Shown piece after piece: positions 42,360-49,238 of a stretch of 64,000 nucleotides of DNA. Source of the DNA: RGIG9608 sp045602425 (GTDB lineage: Bacteria > Bacteroidota > Bacteroidia > Bacteroidales > Paludibacteraceae); contig JAZSBO010000025.1 in NCBI GenBank assembly GCA_045602425.1, positions 3,682-67,681 of the forward strand. The letters are read 5' to 3'. Position 1 is the first letter of the stretch; each line of letters opens with the position of its first letter. A program made the position numbers and the translations under genes. Below the pieces are notes generated by a model. It worked only from the letters and a program-made list of their open reading frames with translations, searched no databases and had not been told where the DNA came from.

Positions 42360-42367
42360 CAAAGATA
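42360..42367 (-). promoter_or_regulatory. -7 promoter element for fba
   Basis: Minus strand TATCTTTG, exact consensus, 36 nt upstream of the ATG; no clear -33 box. Confidence 0.5.
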
Positions 42368-42390
42368 AAGTATTTTTTAGAGATTTTATA

Positions 42391-43110
42391 CTATTTAGAA
42401 TATGTTTTGTCTTTAGATTTTTTCAAGTCAAACGAATAACCTACGCAAAAAGAGAATATCCCATGCTGATAAGTTTGTTTTATACCCGATCCGATGTCTT
42501 CAATGCCGTAAGGTGTGGCGGCATTTTGTGTTATATTGTTCAATCCTTGCATATAACTTGCTTTGAATAAAATATTTTTATATTCTACAGCAATACCAAT
42601 ATCAATACCTATTTCGAAACGTTTGTAAGTCTTTTCTTTCCCAAAAAGTTCTTCCGTATTAATTTTTGAATCAAAAATAGGCTTTTGGATTTTTGTGTCT
42701 TCATAGGCATAATTAGATCCGTCTAATCCAATGTTGAATGATGGTCCTGCAAAAATAATCAATGTAGTATTTTTTATGTTTTGTTTGTAATAGGCATGGA
42801 GAGGAATGTCCAAATAATAGAGCGTTTGCTTGAATGCAATGGGAGTGTTTTCTTTGTACGAAATCTTGAAATCTGCGTTTCGCATATTTGCCATAATAGC
42901 AATATCAGCTCCGAAATTCTTATAAAAATCCCATGCGAATAAAGGTCCAACAGTAAATCCCGACATTGGTTTCCGATTGAAAGAAACGTTTTTTGAATCT
43001 ATGTTTGCAAATGTATTAGTTAATGAATAGCCTGCTTGAATGCCTAATTTTTGTCCAAAAAATGACGAAAATAGACTGACAAAAATAATCGTAAATAGTG
43101 TTCTTTTCAT
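42391..43110 (-). CDS. Outer membrane beta-barrel protein (PorT-like family)
   Basis: The 239-aa product has a signal peptide (MKRTLFTIIFVSLFSSFFG) and alternating hydrophobic strands: KLGIQAGYSLTNTFANID, TVGPLFAWDFYKNFGADI, YYLDIPLHAYYKQ, IDIGIAVEYKNILFKASY and GIFSFCVGYSFDL, the last an aromatic C-terminal strand. This fits the 8-strand PorT/outer membrane beta-barrel family. Function is unknown. It follows the LemA gene by 6 nt as the last gene of the FKBP-TPM-LemA unit. Confidence 0.82.
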   Translation of the reverse strand: MKRTLFTIIFVSLFSSFFGQKLGIQAGYSLTNTFANIDSKNVSFNRKPMSGFTVGPLFAWDFYKNFGADIAIMANMRNADFKISYKENTPIAFKQTLYYLDIPLHAYYKQNIKNTTLIIFAGPSFNIGLDGSNYAYEDTKIQKPIFDSKINTEELFGKEKTYKRFEIGIDIGIAVEYKNILFKASYMQGLNNITQNAATPYGIEDIGSGIKQTYQHGIFSFCVGYSFDLKKSKDKTYSK

Positions 43111-43116
43111 AAAAAA

Positions 43117-43785
43117 TTAAAATTCTATTTCTATTATAGGAGTCGAAAGCGAATCAACACCATTATCAAACTCATGATTGCCCAACGTTACTGCATCATA
43201 ACACATTTGGTTGTAAGCGTTTTCAGTATTTTGATTTGCAGTAAATGTAGATTTAGTTTCAAAATTAAACCATTGTGCTACAATATTGGTTGGAAATCGG
43301 CGAATGCGAATGTTGTACGATTTTACTGTTTCGTTGAACTTTTGGCGTTCTACCTGAATACGATTTTCGGTACCTTCTAATTGCTCTTGCAGATTGATAA
43401 AATTCTGATTTGCTTTTAGATCTGGATAATTTTCGCTAATGGCCAAGATGCGTCCTAATGCAGAACCTACTTCGTTTTGTGCAACTTGAAATTTCTGAAT
43501 GTTTTCCGCTGATAAATCATTAGAAATGTTTGTTTGAATAGCTTTTGCTCGTGCCGAAACTACCGATTCGAGAGTCTCTTTTTCATGTGTTGTATAACCT
43601 TTTACAGTATTTACAAGATTCGGTATTAGGTCAGCACGACGTTGATATTGCGATTCTACATTCGACCAAGCAGTCGTTACACTCTCTTCAGCAACAATTA
43701 GGTTGTTGTATTCTTTTATTGTCCAAATGATACTTATGGAAATAAGTGCCAAGCATGTGATTAAAATTACTGTTCTTTTTTTCAT
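43117..43785 (-). CDS. LemA family protein with inserted 5'-nucleotidase-like segment
   Basis: The 222-aa protein has one N-terminal helix (RTVILITCLALISISIIW) and the LemA helical bundle: SVTTAWSNVESQYQRRADLI, PNLVNTVKGYTTHEKETLE, ENYPDLKANQNFINLQEQLE and VKSYNIRIRRFPTNIVA. Family members end soon after FTANQNTENA with a short acidic-hydrophobic tail; here about 25 residues intervene (191-215) containing YDAVTLGNHEFDNG, the metal-binding motif of 5'-nucleotidases, before PIIEIEF. The frame is intact. LemA proteins pair with TPM-domain proteins, as with the gene just upstream; their role is poorly known. Confidence 0.92.
   Translation of the reverse strand: MKKRTVILITCLALISISIIWTIKEYNNLIVAEESVTTAWSNVESQYQRRADLIPNLVNTVKGYTTHEKETLESVVSARAKAIQTNISNDLSAENIQKFQVAQNEVGSALGRILAISENYPDLKANQNFINLQEQLEGTENRIQVERQKFNETVKSYNIRIRRFPTNIVAQWFNFETKSTFTANQNTENAYNQMCYDAVTLGNHEFDNGVDSLSTPIIEIEF
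43141..43215 (-). other. Intragenic insert resembling a 5'-nucleotidase/metallophosphatase motif
   Basis: Roughly 75 nt encoding YNQMCYDAVTLGNHEFDNG plus VDSLST lie within the lemA 3' end. The text matches the conserved GNHE(F)D block of UshA-type 5'-nucleotidases, which has no place in LemA. Borders are estimated from where LemA-like sequence stops (ENA) and resumes (PIIEIEF). Confidence 0.7.
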
Positions 43786-43817
43786 ATAATTATTATAATT
43801 TTAGGTTTATAAATTTT

Positions 43818-45050
43818 TTAAAAACGTCCTCCTGCTCCACCTCCACCACTGAATCCGCCTCCCCAACTTCCACCAGAGCTCCCTATTCCTCTGCTTCCAG
43901 CAGCTATTACAAGTCCACCTCCGTTATTTATTTTAGGAATAATAAATACTTTGGAATGCTTTTTTTTGCAAGCTTCGCAAAAGAAAATTCTTACACCTGT
44001 TCCTGTTGCGACTGGAGTAGGATATACAAATGTTTTCTCTTCTTTCTGATAGTATGCCTTTGAACCACATGTCGGGCATATCGTGAAATGTGAGAATACG
44101 TTGTTGTAAGGAAAAATGTCGTAATGATAGCATTTTGGACATAGCCAAACATCGTAATCAATAGATTTTATAGCCTCTTCGGCAGTTTGATATTCATTAA
44201 GAAATGCAACTTCTTTATCTTGAGACAATAAATTCATTGCAATATTGCATTTTGAGCAGATGCAGGGAGAATATCGGATCGTTTTTTTTCTTTTTTTGAG
44301 CCAAAGTGTTATTGTAATCAGATGTAAAGGAAAGAATATAGTAATGCTCGTTGAAATCAATTGCAAATTTTTTAATTTTAAAAAATCTTCATTTCTTTTT
44401 GATTCTCTTTTTGTTTGAAAGAAAATTATCCAACAAAATATAATGAGAATTACGAAACCTACAATGAAATAATAGGATAGGAAATTTGTAATATGAACTC
44501 TTGTAGAATTTTGTTGTAACAATAATTCTTCTTTTGCTTCTTCAGTAGTTAGGGTGTTTTGTATGGTTTGAATAGCATTTAGTAATCCTGTTTCGTAATC
44601 GCCATCTTTGAATGGAGGGAAAATGTCGTTATGGAGTATATTGTTACATTTTGAATCGGGGAGTAATCCTTCGATACCAACGCCTGTTTCAATCTTTACA
44701 GCTCGAAGACCTTTTACAAAAAGAATCAGAATGCCACTATTGTTTTTTTTATTGCCTATTCTCCAATGATTGAATAACTCGTAAGCAAATGTATTCTCAT
44801 CGTCATTTTCGATAGTATTAAGTGCGACAATAGCTAATTCAACACCTGTTAAATCTTCTAAAATCTTTAATTGATTATTGATTCTGTTTACTGCTTTTTC
44901 GGATAAAATAAGGTCAGGATTTGCTACAAATGCATCTGTATGATACGTTTTTGGGTTGGGTACGGCATTCACTGTATAGGCAGTGGCATCCGTATTGTGT
45001 ACGACAAAAAGCAGACTTAATATTATGAAAAAGAAATGTTTTAGAAACAT
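43818..45050 (-). CDS. TPM domain protein with zinc ribbons (YgcG-like)
   Basis: The 410-aa product has a signal peptide (MFLKHFFFIILSLLFVVHN). The TPM domain spans about residues 40-160: LSEKAVNRINNQLKILEDLT, GVELAIVALNTIENDD, GILILFVKGLRAVKIETGVG and IEGLLPDSKCNNIL. A membrane helix follows (YYFIVGFVILIIFCWIIFF), then a cytoplasmic part with three cysteine pairs (CSKC, CPKC with CPTC, CEAC) that look like zinc ribbons, and a Gly-rich end (GGGFSGGGGAGGRF). TPM proteins occur with LemA; both are thought to act at the membrane. Located 10 nt after the FKBP gene. Confidence 0.92.
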   Translation of the reverse strand: MFLKHFFFIILSLLFVVHNTDATAYTVNAVPNPKTYHTDAFVANPDLILSEKAVNRINNQLKILEDLTGVELAIVALNTIENDDENTFAYELFNHWRIGNKKNNSGILILFVKGLRAVKIETGVGIEGLLPDSKCNNILHNDIFPPFKDGDYETGLLNAIQTIQNTLTTEEAKEELLLQQNSTRVHITNFLSYYFIVGFVILIIFCWIIFFQTKRESKRNEDFLKLKNLQLISTSITIFFPLHLITITLWLKKRKKTIRYSPCICSKCNIAMNLLSQDKEVAFLNEYQTAEEAIKSIDYDVWLCPKCYHYDIFPYNNVFSHFTICPTCGSKAYYQKEEKTFVYPTPVATGTGVRIFFCEACKKKHSKVFIIPKINNGGGLVIAAGSRGIGSSGGSWGGGFSGGGGAGGRF

Positions 45051-45060
45051 AAAATGAGTT

Positions 45061-45522
45061 TTAGTAGTTTACAACTTCTTTCAGTTCTAATTCTTTTACA
45101 TAAATAGTGGAATAGGGCGGAATAATGTAGTTGCCGTATGTGTTTTGTGTGCCCGACACGCCATAAGCTAAATTGTACGGAATGCAAAGTGTCCAAATAG
45201 ATTCTCTATTCATTTGCATAAGAGCAATTTGTATCCCTATGGGATAATCGTACACATAACTGATAGTGTCTAAACTGGTGCATGGCGTTCCGTCGCTTAA
45301 TGTGGCTGAATAAGCAATTTTTACCATAGAATTTTGTTTAGGAATAGCTCCTTTCCCATTGAATCGATCGATGTATTTTAATCCATCGTTAGTAGTTTTA
45401 AACGTATCAGTTTCAGCTATTTTTGTTAGAAAGTCTTCGTTGTAGTCTTTCCACACTTCAAAGTTCTCTTTACAACTGAATAGGAATAGTATTGCTATCA
45501 AAAAGATGTGTTTTAATCTCAT
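45061..45522 (-). CDS. FKBP-type peptidyl-prolyl isomerase lipoprotein
   Basis: The 153-aa product has a lipobox (MRLKHIFLIAILFLFSC) and an FKBP_C domain: SMVKIAYSATLSDGTPCTSL at the start and ESIWTLCIPYNLAYGV followed by YGNYIIPPYSTIYVKELEL at the end. It would fold or guide envelope proteins; GldI is a related lipoprotein in gliding Bacteroidota, but this one is shorter. First gene of the TPM-LemA unit. Confidence 0.88.
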   Translation of the reverse strand: MRLKHIFLIAILFLFSCKENFEVWKDYNEDFLTKIAETDTFKTTNDGLKYIDRFNGKGAIPKQNSMVKIAYSATLSDGTPCTSLDTISYVYDYPIGIQIALMQMNRESIWTLCIPYNLAYGVSGTQNTYGNYIIPPYSTIYVKELELKEVVNY

Positions 45523-45571
45523 TTTTTTCTTTGTTTACTGAAAAATATCTGCAAAAATATAGGATTTTTAC

Positions 45572-46258
45572 TTGTTTTACAAGTTAAATATTCTCAATAC
45601 AAAGTACATCGAAAACACACGTGAGTTTTGCGAGCATTTGACCGAAAAACGCTATGTGCATAAGAGTGAGATTAAAACCATTCTTAAAGGCGAGATAGAC
45701 GGACACCAATGCGAGATTTATGAGAAAACGGGACTACCTAAAGGAATGATAGAGGGAACAAACGAGCAGAATTTCCAAGTGAACTGCGGAGGGTGGAACT
45801 GCCGACACCAACTCGTTCCCGTAGCAAAAGAAGCAGTGCCGAAAGAATTAAGAGACAAAATCAAAGGAATAAGGAGAGCTGAGAGAGAACAATTTTATGA
45901 AAAAGCAAAAAATGAGAAACCCATTAAAAGGCAAATAATAAAAGGCAATAAGAAAATAAATATAGATGTTTATTATAATACCAAACTATCGTACAAACAT
46001 ATTTACTCGGATATTGTTCGTGGCAGAACAAAAGGTATATTTTCGATAGATGATATAGAAAAAATTGGGGAGTATTTTAGAAATTCTAAATATGACGGAG
46101 ATGCCATACTTTATAAAAAAAGGAAAGATGATTTCAAACATTTTTATTACTTCACAAATACAATAAATGGTAAAAAAATAACTTTTAATGTTGGGAAGAA
46201 AGTAAGAACAAAGAGAAATAAAACAGAAATACAATTTTTGCTTTATAGTATTACATAA
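45572..46258 (+). CDS. Truncated phage minor head protein fused to a possible PBECR-type nuclease domain
   Basis: The frame (228 aa, TTG start, poorly defined) begins in the middle of a domain: IENTREFCEHLTEKRYVHKS, EKTGLPKGMIEGTNEQNF and GGWNCRHQLVPV are the zinc/phage-head features of Mu gpF-like minor head proteins, whose N-terminal bulk is missing. The C-terminal ~100 residues (about 130-228, with SYKHIYSDIVRGRTKGIFS and a final IQFLLYSIT) resemble, by overall pattern, the phage-associated Barnase/EndoU/ColicinE5/RelE-like nuclease domains often fused to such proteins. It sits alone among housekeeping genes, so it is probably phage debris; expression is doubtful. No immunity gene is seen. 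Confidence 0.65.
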   Translation: MFYKLNILNTKYIENTREFCEHLTEKRYVHKSEIKTILKGEIDGHQCEIYEKTGLPKGMIEGTNEQNFQVNCGGWNCRHQLVPVAKEAVPKELRDKIKGIRRAEREQFYEKAKNEKPIKRQIIKGNKKINIDVYYNTKLSYKHIYSDIVRGRTKGIFSIDDIEKIGEYFRNSKYDGDAILYKKRKDDFKHFYYFTNTINGKKITFNVGKKVRTKRNKTEIQFLLYSIT

Positions 46259-46268
46259 AAAAGAAAGA

Positions 46269-46336
46269 ATAATACGCCCCCCGCAATTGCGAGTTTCCTG
46301 TTAGGTTCTGCATACCAGTACGGACTTGCGTATTAT
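46269..46336. repeat. Structured inverted repeat between the phage fragment and a mini-ORF
   Basis: ATAATACGC (46269-46277) pairs with GCGTATTAT (46328-46336). Inside is a palindrome CGCAATTGCG (46282-46291) and a more GC-rich sequence than the surroundings. On the minus strand the outer repeat is followed by TCTTTCTTTTTT, like a terminator. I do not recognise an RNA family or transposon end. Confidence 0.5.
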
Positions 46337-46363
46337 CCTTATGACTTTGCAAATATAATAAAA

Positions 46364-46510
46364 TTATTTATAAAAATACCCTCTTAATACAATTCCAGCA
46401 AGACCAATTATATTTAATGTTGTTGTTGCTAAAAGTGTATTTAGGACACTATTAGATAAATGGAAGCCTAAATCTTCTCCGCATTGCCTAAAAATTTCTC
46501 TTGATGTCAT
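46364..46510 (-). CDS. Small membrane protein remnant (possible)
   Basis: A 48-aa frame starting at the ATG of TSREIFRQCGEDLGFHLSNS, with one hydrophobic helix near the C-terminus (NTLLATTTLNIIGLAGIVLR). The TTT.N.IGL.IVL pattern resembles the C-terminal end of membrane proteins found near phage and defence genes, so it could be a truncated piece. The frame opens further upstream (to 46672), but that part overlaps the next promoter and gene. Confidence 0.4.
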   Translation of the reverse strand: MTSREIFRQCGEDLGFHLSNSVLNTLLATTTLNIIGLAGIVLRGYFYK

Positions 46511-46559
46511 ATAAGCAAAACTACAAAAAAAAGCCTTGCGAAAAAAATGTTTATAAAAA

Positions 46560-46589
46560 TTGATTTGTATGTTTTCTTTATTAACTTTG
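46560..46589 (+). promoter_or_regulatory. Promoter of the pseudopilin-like gene
   Basis: TTG (46560-46562), 19 nt, TAACTTTG (46582-46589). Ideal spacing and exact -7 box. It shows that translation starts at 46623, not at the upstream TTG within the promoter. Confidence 0.7.
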
Positions 46590-46622
46590 CAAGCGAGTCT
46601 AAATTTAAATAAAAGAAGAATA

Positions 46623-47315
46623 ATGGAAAAAGCTATTAGAATTATTATCAGAGCATTATTGTTGGTATCCATCTGTTTTTTAGGATATTTTTGTGTAATG
46701 AGTATTGTTACTCCTATTCAGTTTGAAGAAGAGCGAGCATTGAGAGAGAAGTCTGTTATAAAAAGATTGATTGATATCCGAAAAGTAGAAATTGAATATA
46801 AAAATCAGAAGGGTCGTTATTCGACAAATATTGATACGTTGGTTTCTTTTATAAAAGAGGGGAAAGTGGCAGTAGTGATGAAAGAAGGAACTTTGACAGA
46901 CGAACAATTGAATGAAGGTTTGACAGAGGCGAAAGCAACCGCAATAGTTAGAAAAGGTAACAAAAAAGAAATAGAATCGTTAGGGTTGCAAAATTTCCGT
47001 CGTGATACAACTTATGTAAGTGTATATGAAAGCCTTTTCAAAAATGATTACACGATGGAAAATGTGGCAAGTATTTTTGAAATTCCTTTTTCAAACGGAA
47101 AGAAATTCGAATTGGATACTACAACATTTACAAATGCTTCTGGTATTGCAATGCCATTGTTTGAGGCAAAAGCTGCTTATGAAACTTATTTAGAGGATTT
47201 GAACCGTCAGGAATTGGTTAATTTGATTGATGCTCGAAATAAATTGGATAAATACGCAGGTTTGCAGGTAGGTTCTATTGTAGAGCCAAACAATAATGCT
47301 GGAAACTGGGAATAA
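46623..47315 (+). CDS. Membrane-anchored protein of unknown function upstream of rsmD
   Basis: The 230-aa protein has one N-terminal helix (IIIRALLLVSICFLGYFCVM) and a soluble periplasmic part starting with KRLIDIRKVEIEYKNQKGRY, a pattern like type II pseudopilins (a basic amphipathic helix ending in GRY). The rest is mixed and unrecognised, ending in QVGSIVEPNNNAGNWE. It resembles conserved hypothetical proteins of Bacteroidales located before rsmD; the function is unknown. It has its own promoter and terminator. Confidence 0.8.
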   Translation: MEKAIRIIIRALLLVSICFLGYFCVMSIVTPIQFEEERALREKSVIKRLIDIRKVEIEYKNQKGRYSTNIDTLVSFIKEGKVAVVMKEGTLTDEQLNEGLTEAKATAIVRKGNKKEIESLGLQNFRRDTTYVSVYESLFKNDYTMENVASIFEIPFSNGKKFELDTTTFTNASGIAMPLFEAKAAYETYLEDLNRQELVNLIDARNKLDKYAGLQVGSIVEPNNNAGNWE

Positions 47316-47330
47316 GAAAATTTTTATACC

Positions 47331-47366
47331 AAAAAGGTTGTTCTTTTCTTGAGAGCAACCTTTTTT
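47331..47366 (+). terminator. Terminator between the pseudopilin-like gene and rsmD
   Basis: AAAAAGGTTG (47331-47340) and CAACCTTTTT (47356-47365) pair perfectly, followed by T. It ends 14 nt before the rsmD start, so rsmD needs readthrough or a hidden promoter. Confidence 0.85.
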
Positions 47367-47379
47367 AGTTTATAGAGTT

Positions 47380-47913
47380 ATGCGAATAATAAATGGAAAG
47401 TTTAAAGGACGTAGATTTTTGCCTCCAACAAATATAACTGCTCGTCCGACAACGGATTTTGCTAAAGAGGGACTCTTTAATGTTTTGTCTAATAATTATT
47501 TAGATTTTGAGGGGAAGGAGGTCCTTGACTTGTTTGCAGGAACAGGGAGCATTAGCTTGGAGTTTGTATCGCGAGGTTGCTTGTCTGTTACTTCTGTGGA
47601 AATGAGTGAAAAACAACTTAATTTTATTTATAAGATTGTAAACGCTTTGAATATTCGTAATATGCGTGTTCTTCGTACTGATGTATTCCGTTTCTTAAAA
47701 TCTTGTGCAAGTAAATACGATGTAATTTTTGCTGATCCTCCTTATCAATTAGCAGAATTAGAAACACTCCCAGATTTGATTTTTCAGCACGAATTACTTA
47801 AGGAAGATGGAATTTTTGTGTTAGAGCATGGTTCGAAAAATGAATTTGTTTCGCATCCGCACTTTGTAGAACATCGTGTGTATGGGAATGTGAATTTTAC
47901 TATTTTTCGGTAG
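47380..47913 (+). CDS. rsmD: 16S rRNA (guanine966-N2)-methyltransferase RsmD
   Basis: The 177-aa enzyme methylates G966 of 16S rRNA. It starts with MRIINGKFKGRRFLPP, then RPTTDFAKEGLFNVL, the SAM-binding VLDLFAGTGSISLEFVSRG and the catalytic FADPPYQL (N-methyltransferase DPPY). The length is normal. It converges on miaB with only 2 nt between the stops. Confidence 0.96.
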   Translation: MRIINGKFKGRRFLPPTNITARPTTDFAKEGLFNVLSNNYLDFEGKEVLDLFAGTGSISLEFVSRGCLSVTSVEMSEKQLNFIYKIVNALNIRNMRVLRTDVFRFLKSCASKYDVIFADPPYQLAELETLPDLIFQHELLKEDGIFVLEHGSKNEFVSHPHFVEHRVYGNVNFTIFR

Positions 47914-47915
47914 CT

Positions 47916-49235
47916 TTAGATAATTTCTCCTATTAAAGTTGCAGAAGTTGCATCAGTGATTTTTGCCATTGCATAAGATCCAATTTTTAATCCTTTCCGT
48001 GGTACAATTACAACTTTATTTTGTGAAGTTCTTCCGTAAAAATGCTCTTTTGAACGTTTAGAAAATCCTTCGATTAGGATTTCGAAGTTTTTGCCGATAT
48101 CCATTTTGTTTCGTTGTAAAGAACATTCGCCTTGCAATTGCATAATTTCATTTAAGCGTTTTAGCTTTACGTCTTCCGATATGTTGTCAGGGAGATTGCG
48201 TGCAGCGAAAGTGCCAGGTCGTTCAGAATATTTAAACATAAAAGCAGTATCGAAACAAACTTCTTTCATAAGGTTGAGTGTTTCGTTGTGGTCTTCTTCT
48301 GTTTCAGAATGAAAACCACAAAAAACATCGGTAGAGATGCTACATTCAGGAATAATTCTTCGTATGGCATTTATTCTGTTAAGATACCATTCTCTCGTGT
48401 ATTTGCGATTCATTAATTTTAGAATATTGTTGCTACCAGATTGTACGGGCAAATGAATGCTTTTGCAAATATTCGAGTATTTAGCAATGATGCTTAATGT
48501 TTTGTCCGACATATCTTTAGGATGTGAGGTAGTGAAACGAATTCGCATGTCGGGAGCTTCTGTTGCAACGATTTGAAGTAAATCTGCAAAGTCGATAACT
48601 TTGTTATCTTGTACAAATCTGTAAGAATTGACATTTTGCCCTAAAAGTGTAATTTCTTTAAATCCTTTTGATTGTAAGTCTTTTACTTCGTTTAGAATAC
48701 TTTCGATATCGCGACTACGCTCTCGACCGCGAGTGTATGGAACAATACAATACGAGCAAAAATTGTTGCATCCACGCATTATTGAGATGAATCCACTAAT
48801 GGGATTCCCCATTCGTAAAGGAATAATTTCTTTGTAAGTTTCGGTTGTTGACAATTCTACGTTAATGGCTTTTTCGCCTTGTTCAACAGCTCCAATTAAA
48901 TTTGGAATATCTAAGTATGCATCAGGTCCAACCACGATATCTACACCATATTTTTCAATCATCTCTTTCTGAACACGTTCAGCCATACAACCAATAACGC
49001 CAATTATTAAATTGTTTTTTTTCTTACGTAGAGAATTGAAATATTGTAAACGCGATAAAACTTTTTGTTCAGCATTGTCTCTTATAGAGCAAGTGTTTAT
49101 AATTATAAGATCTGCCTCAAAAATTTCTGTAGTTAAAACAAAACCATCCATTTTTAGTATAGACCCAACAACTTCGCTGTCGGCAACATTCATTTGACAG
49201 CCATAAGTTTCGATGTAAAAAGTTTTATTTTTCAT
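47916..49235 (-). CDS. miaB: tRNA-2-methylthio-N6-dimethylallyladenosine synthase MiaB
   Basis: The 439-aa radical SAM enzyme adds the methylthio group to i6A37 of tRNA. UPF0004 domain (FYIETYGCQMNVADSEVVGS), radical SAM site RGCNNFCSYCIVPYTRGRERSR, and C-terminal TRAM domain (EHFYGRTSQNKVVIVPR). The YGCQMN N-terminus is diagnostic for MiaB. It follows mutS after 3 nt. Confidence 0.98.
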   Translation of the reverse strand: MKNKTFYIETYGCQMNVADSEVVGSILKMDGFVLTTEIFEADLIIINTCSIRDNAEQKVLSRLQYFNSLRKKKNNLIIGVIGCMAERVQKEMIEKYGVDIVVGPDAYLDIPNLIGAVEQGEKAINVELSTTETYKEIIPLRMGNPISGFISIMRGCNNFCSYCIVPYTRGRERSRDIESILNEVKDLQSKGFKEITLLGQNVNSYRFVQDNKVIDFADLLQIVATEAPDMRIRFTTSHPKDMSDKTLSIIAKYSNICKSIHLPVQSGSNNILKLMNRKYTREWYLNRINAIRRIIPECSISTDVFCGFHSETEEDHNETLNLMKEVCFDTAFMFKYSERPGTFAARNLPDNISEDVKLKRLNEIMQLQGECSLQRNKMDIGKNFEILIEGFSKRSKEHFYGRTSQNKVVIVPRKGLKIGSYAMAKITDATSATLIGEII

Positions 49236-49238
49236 TAT

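Noticed and set aside
46511..46672. N-terminal extension of the minus-strand mini-ORF up to 46672
   Set aside because: It overlaps the consensus promoter at 46560-46589 and the beginning of the plus-strand gene; its text is not protein-like beyond being hydrophobic.
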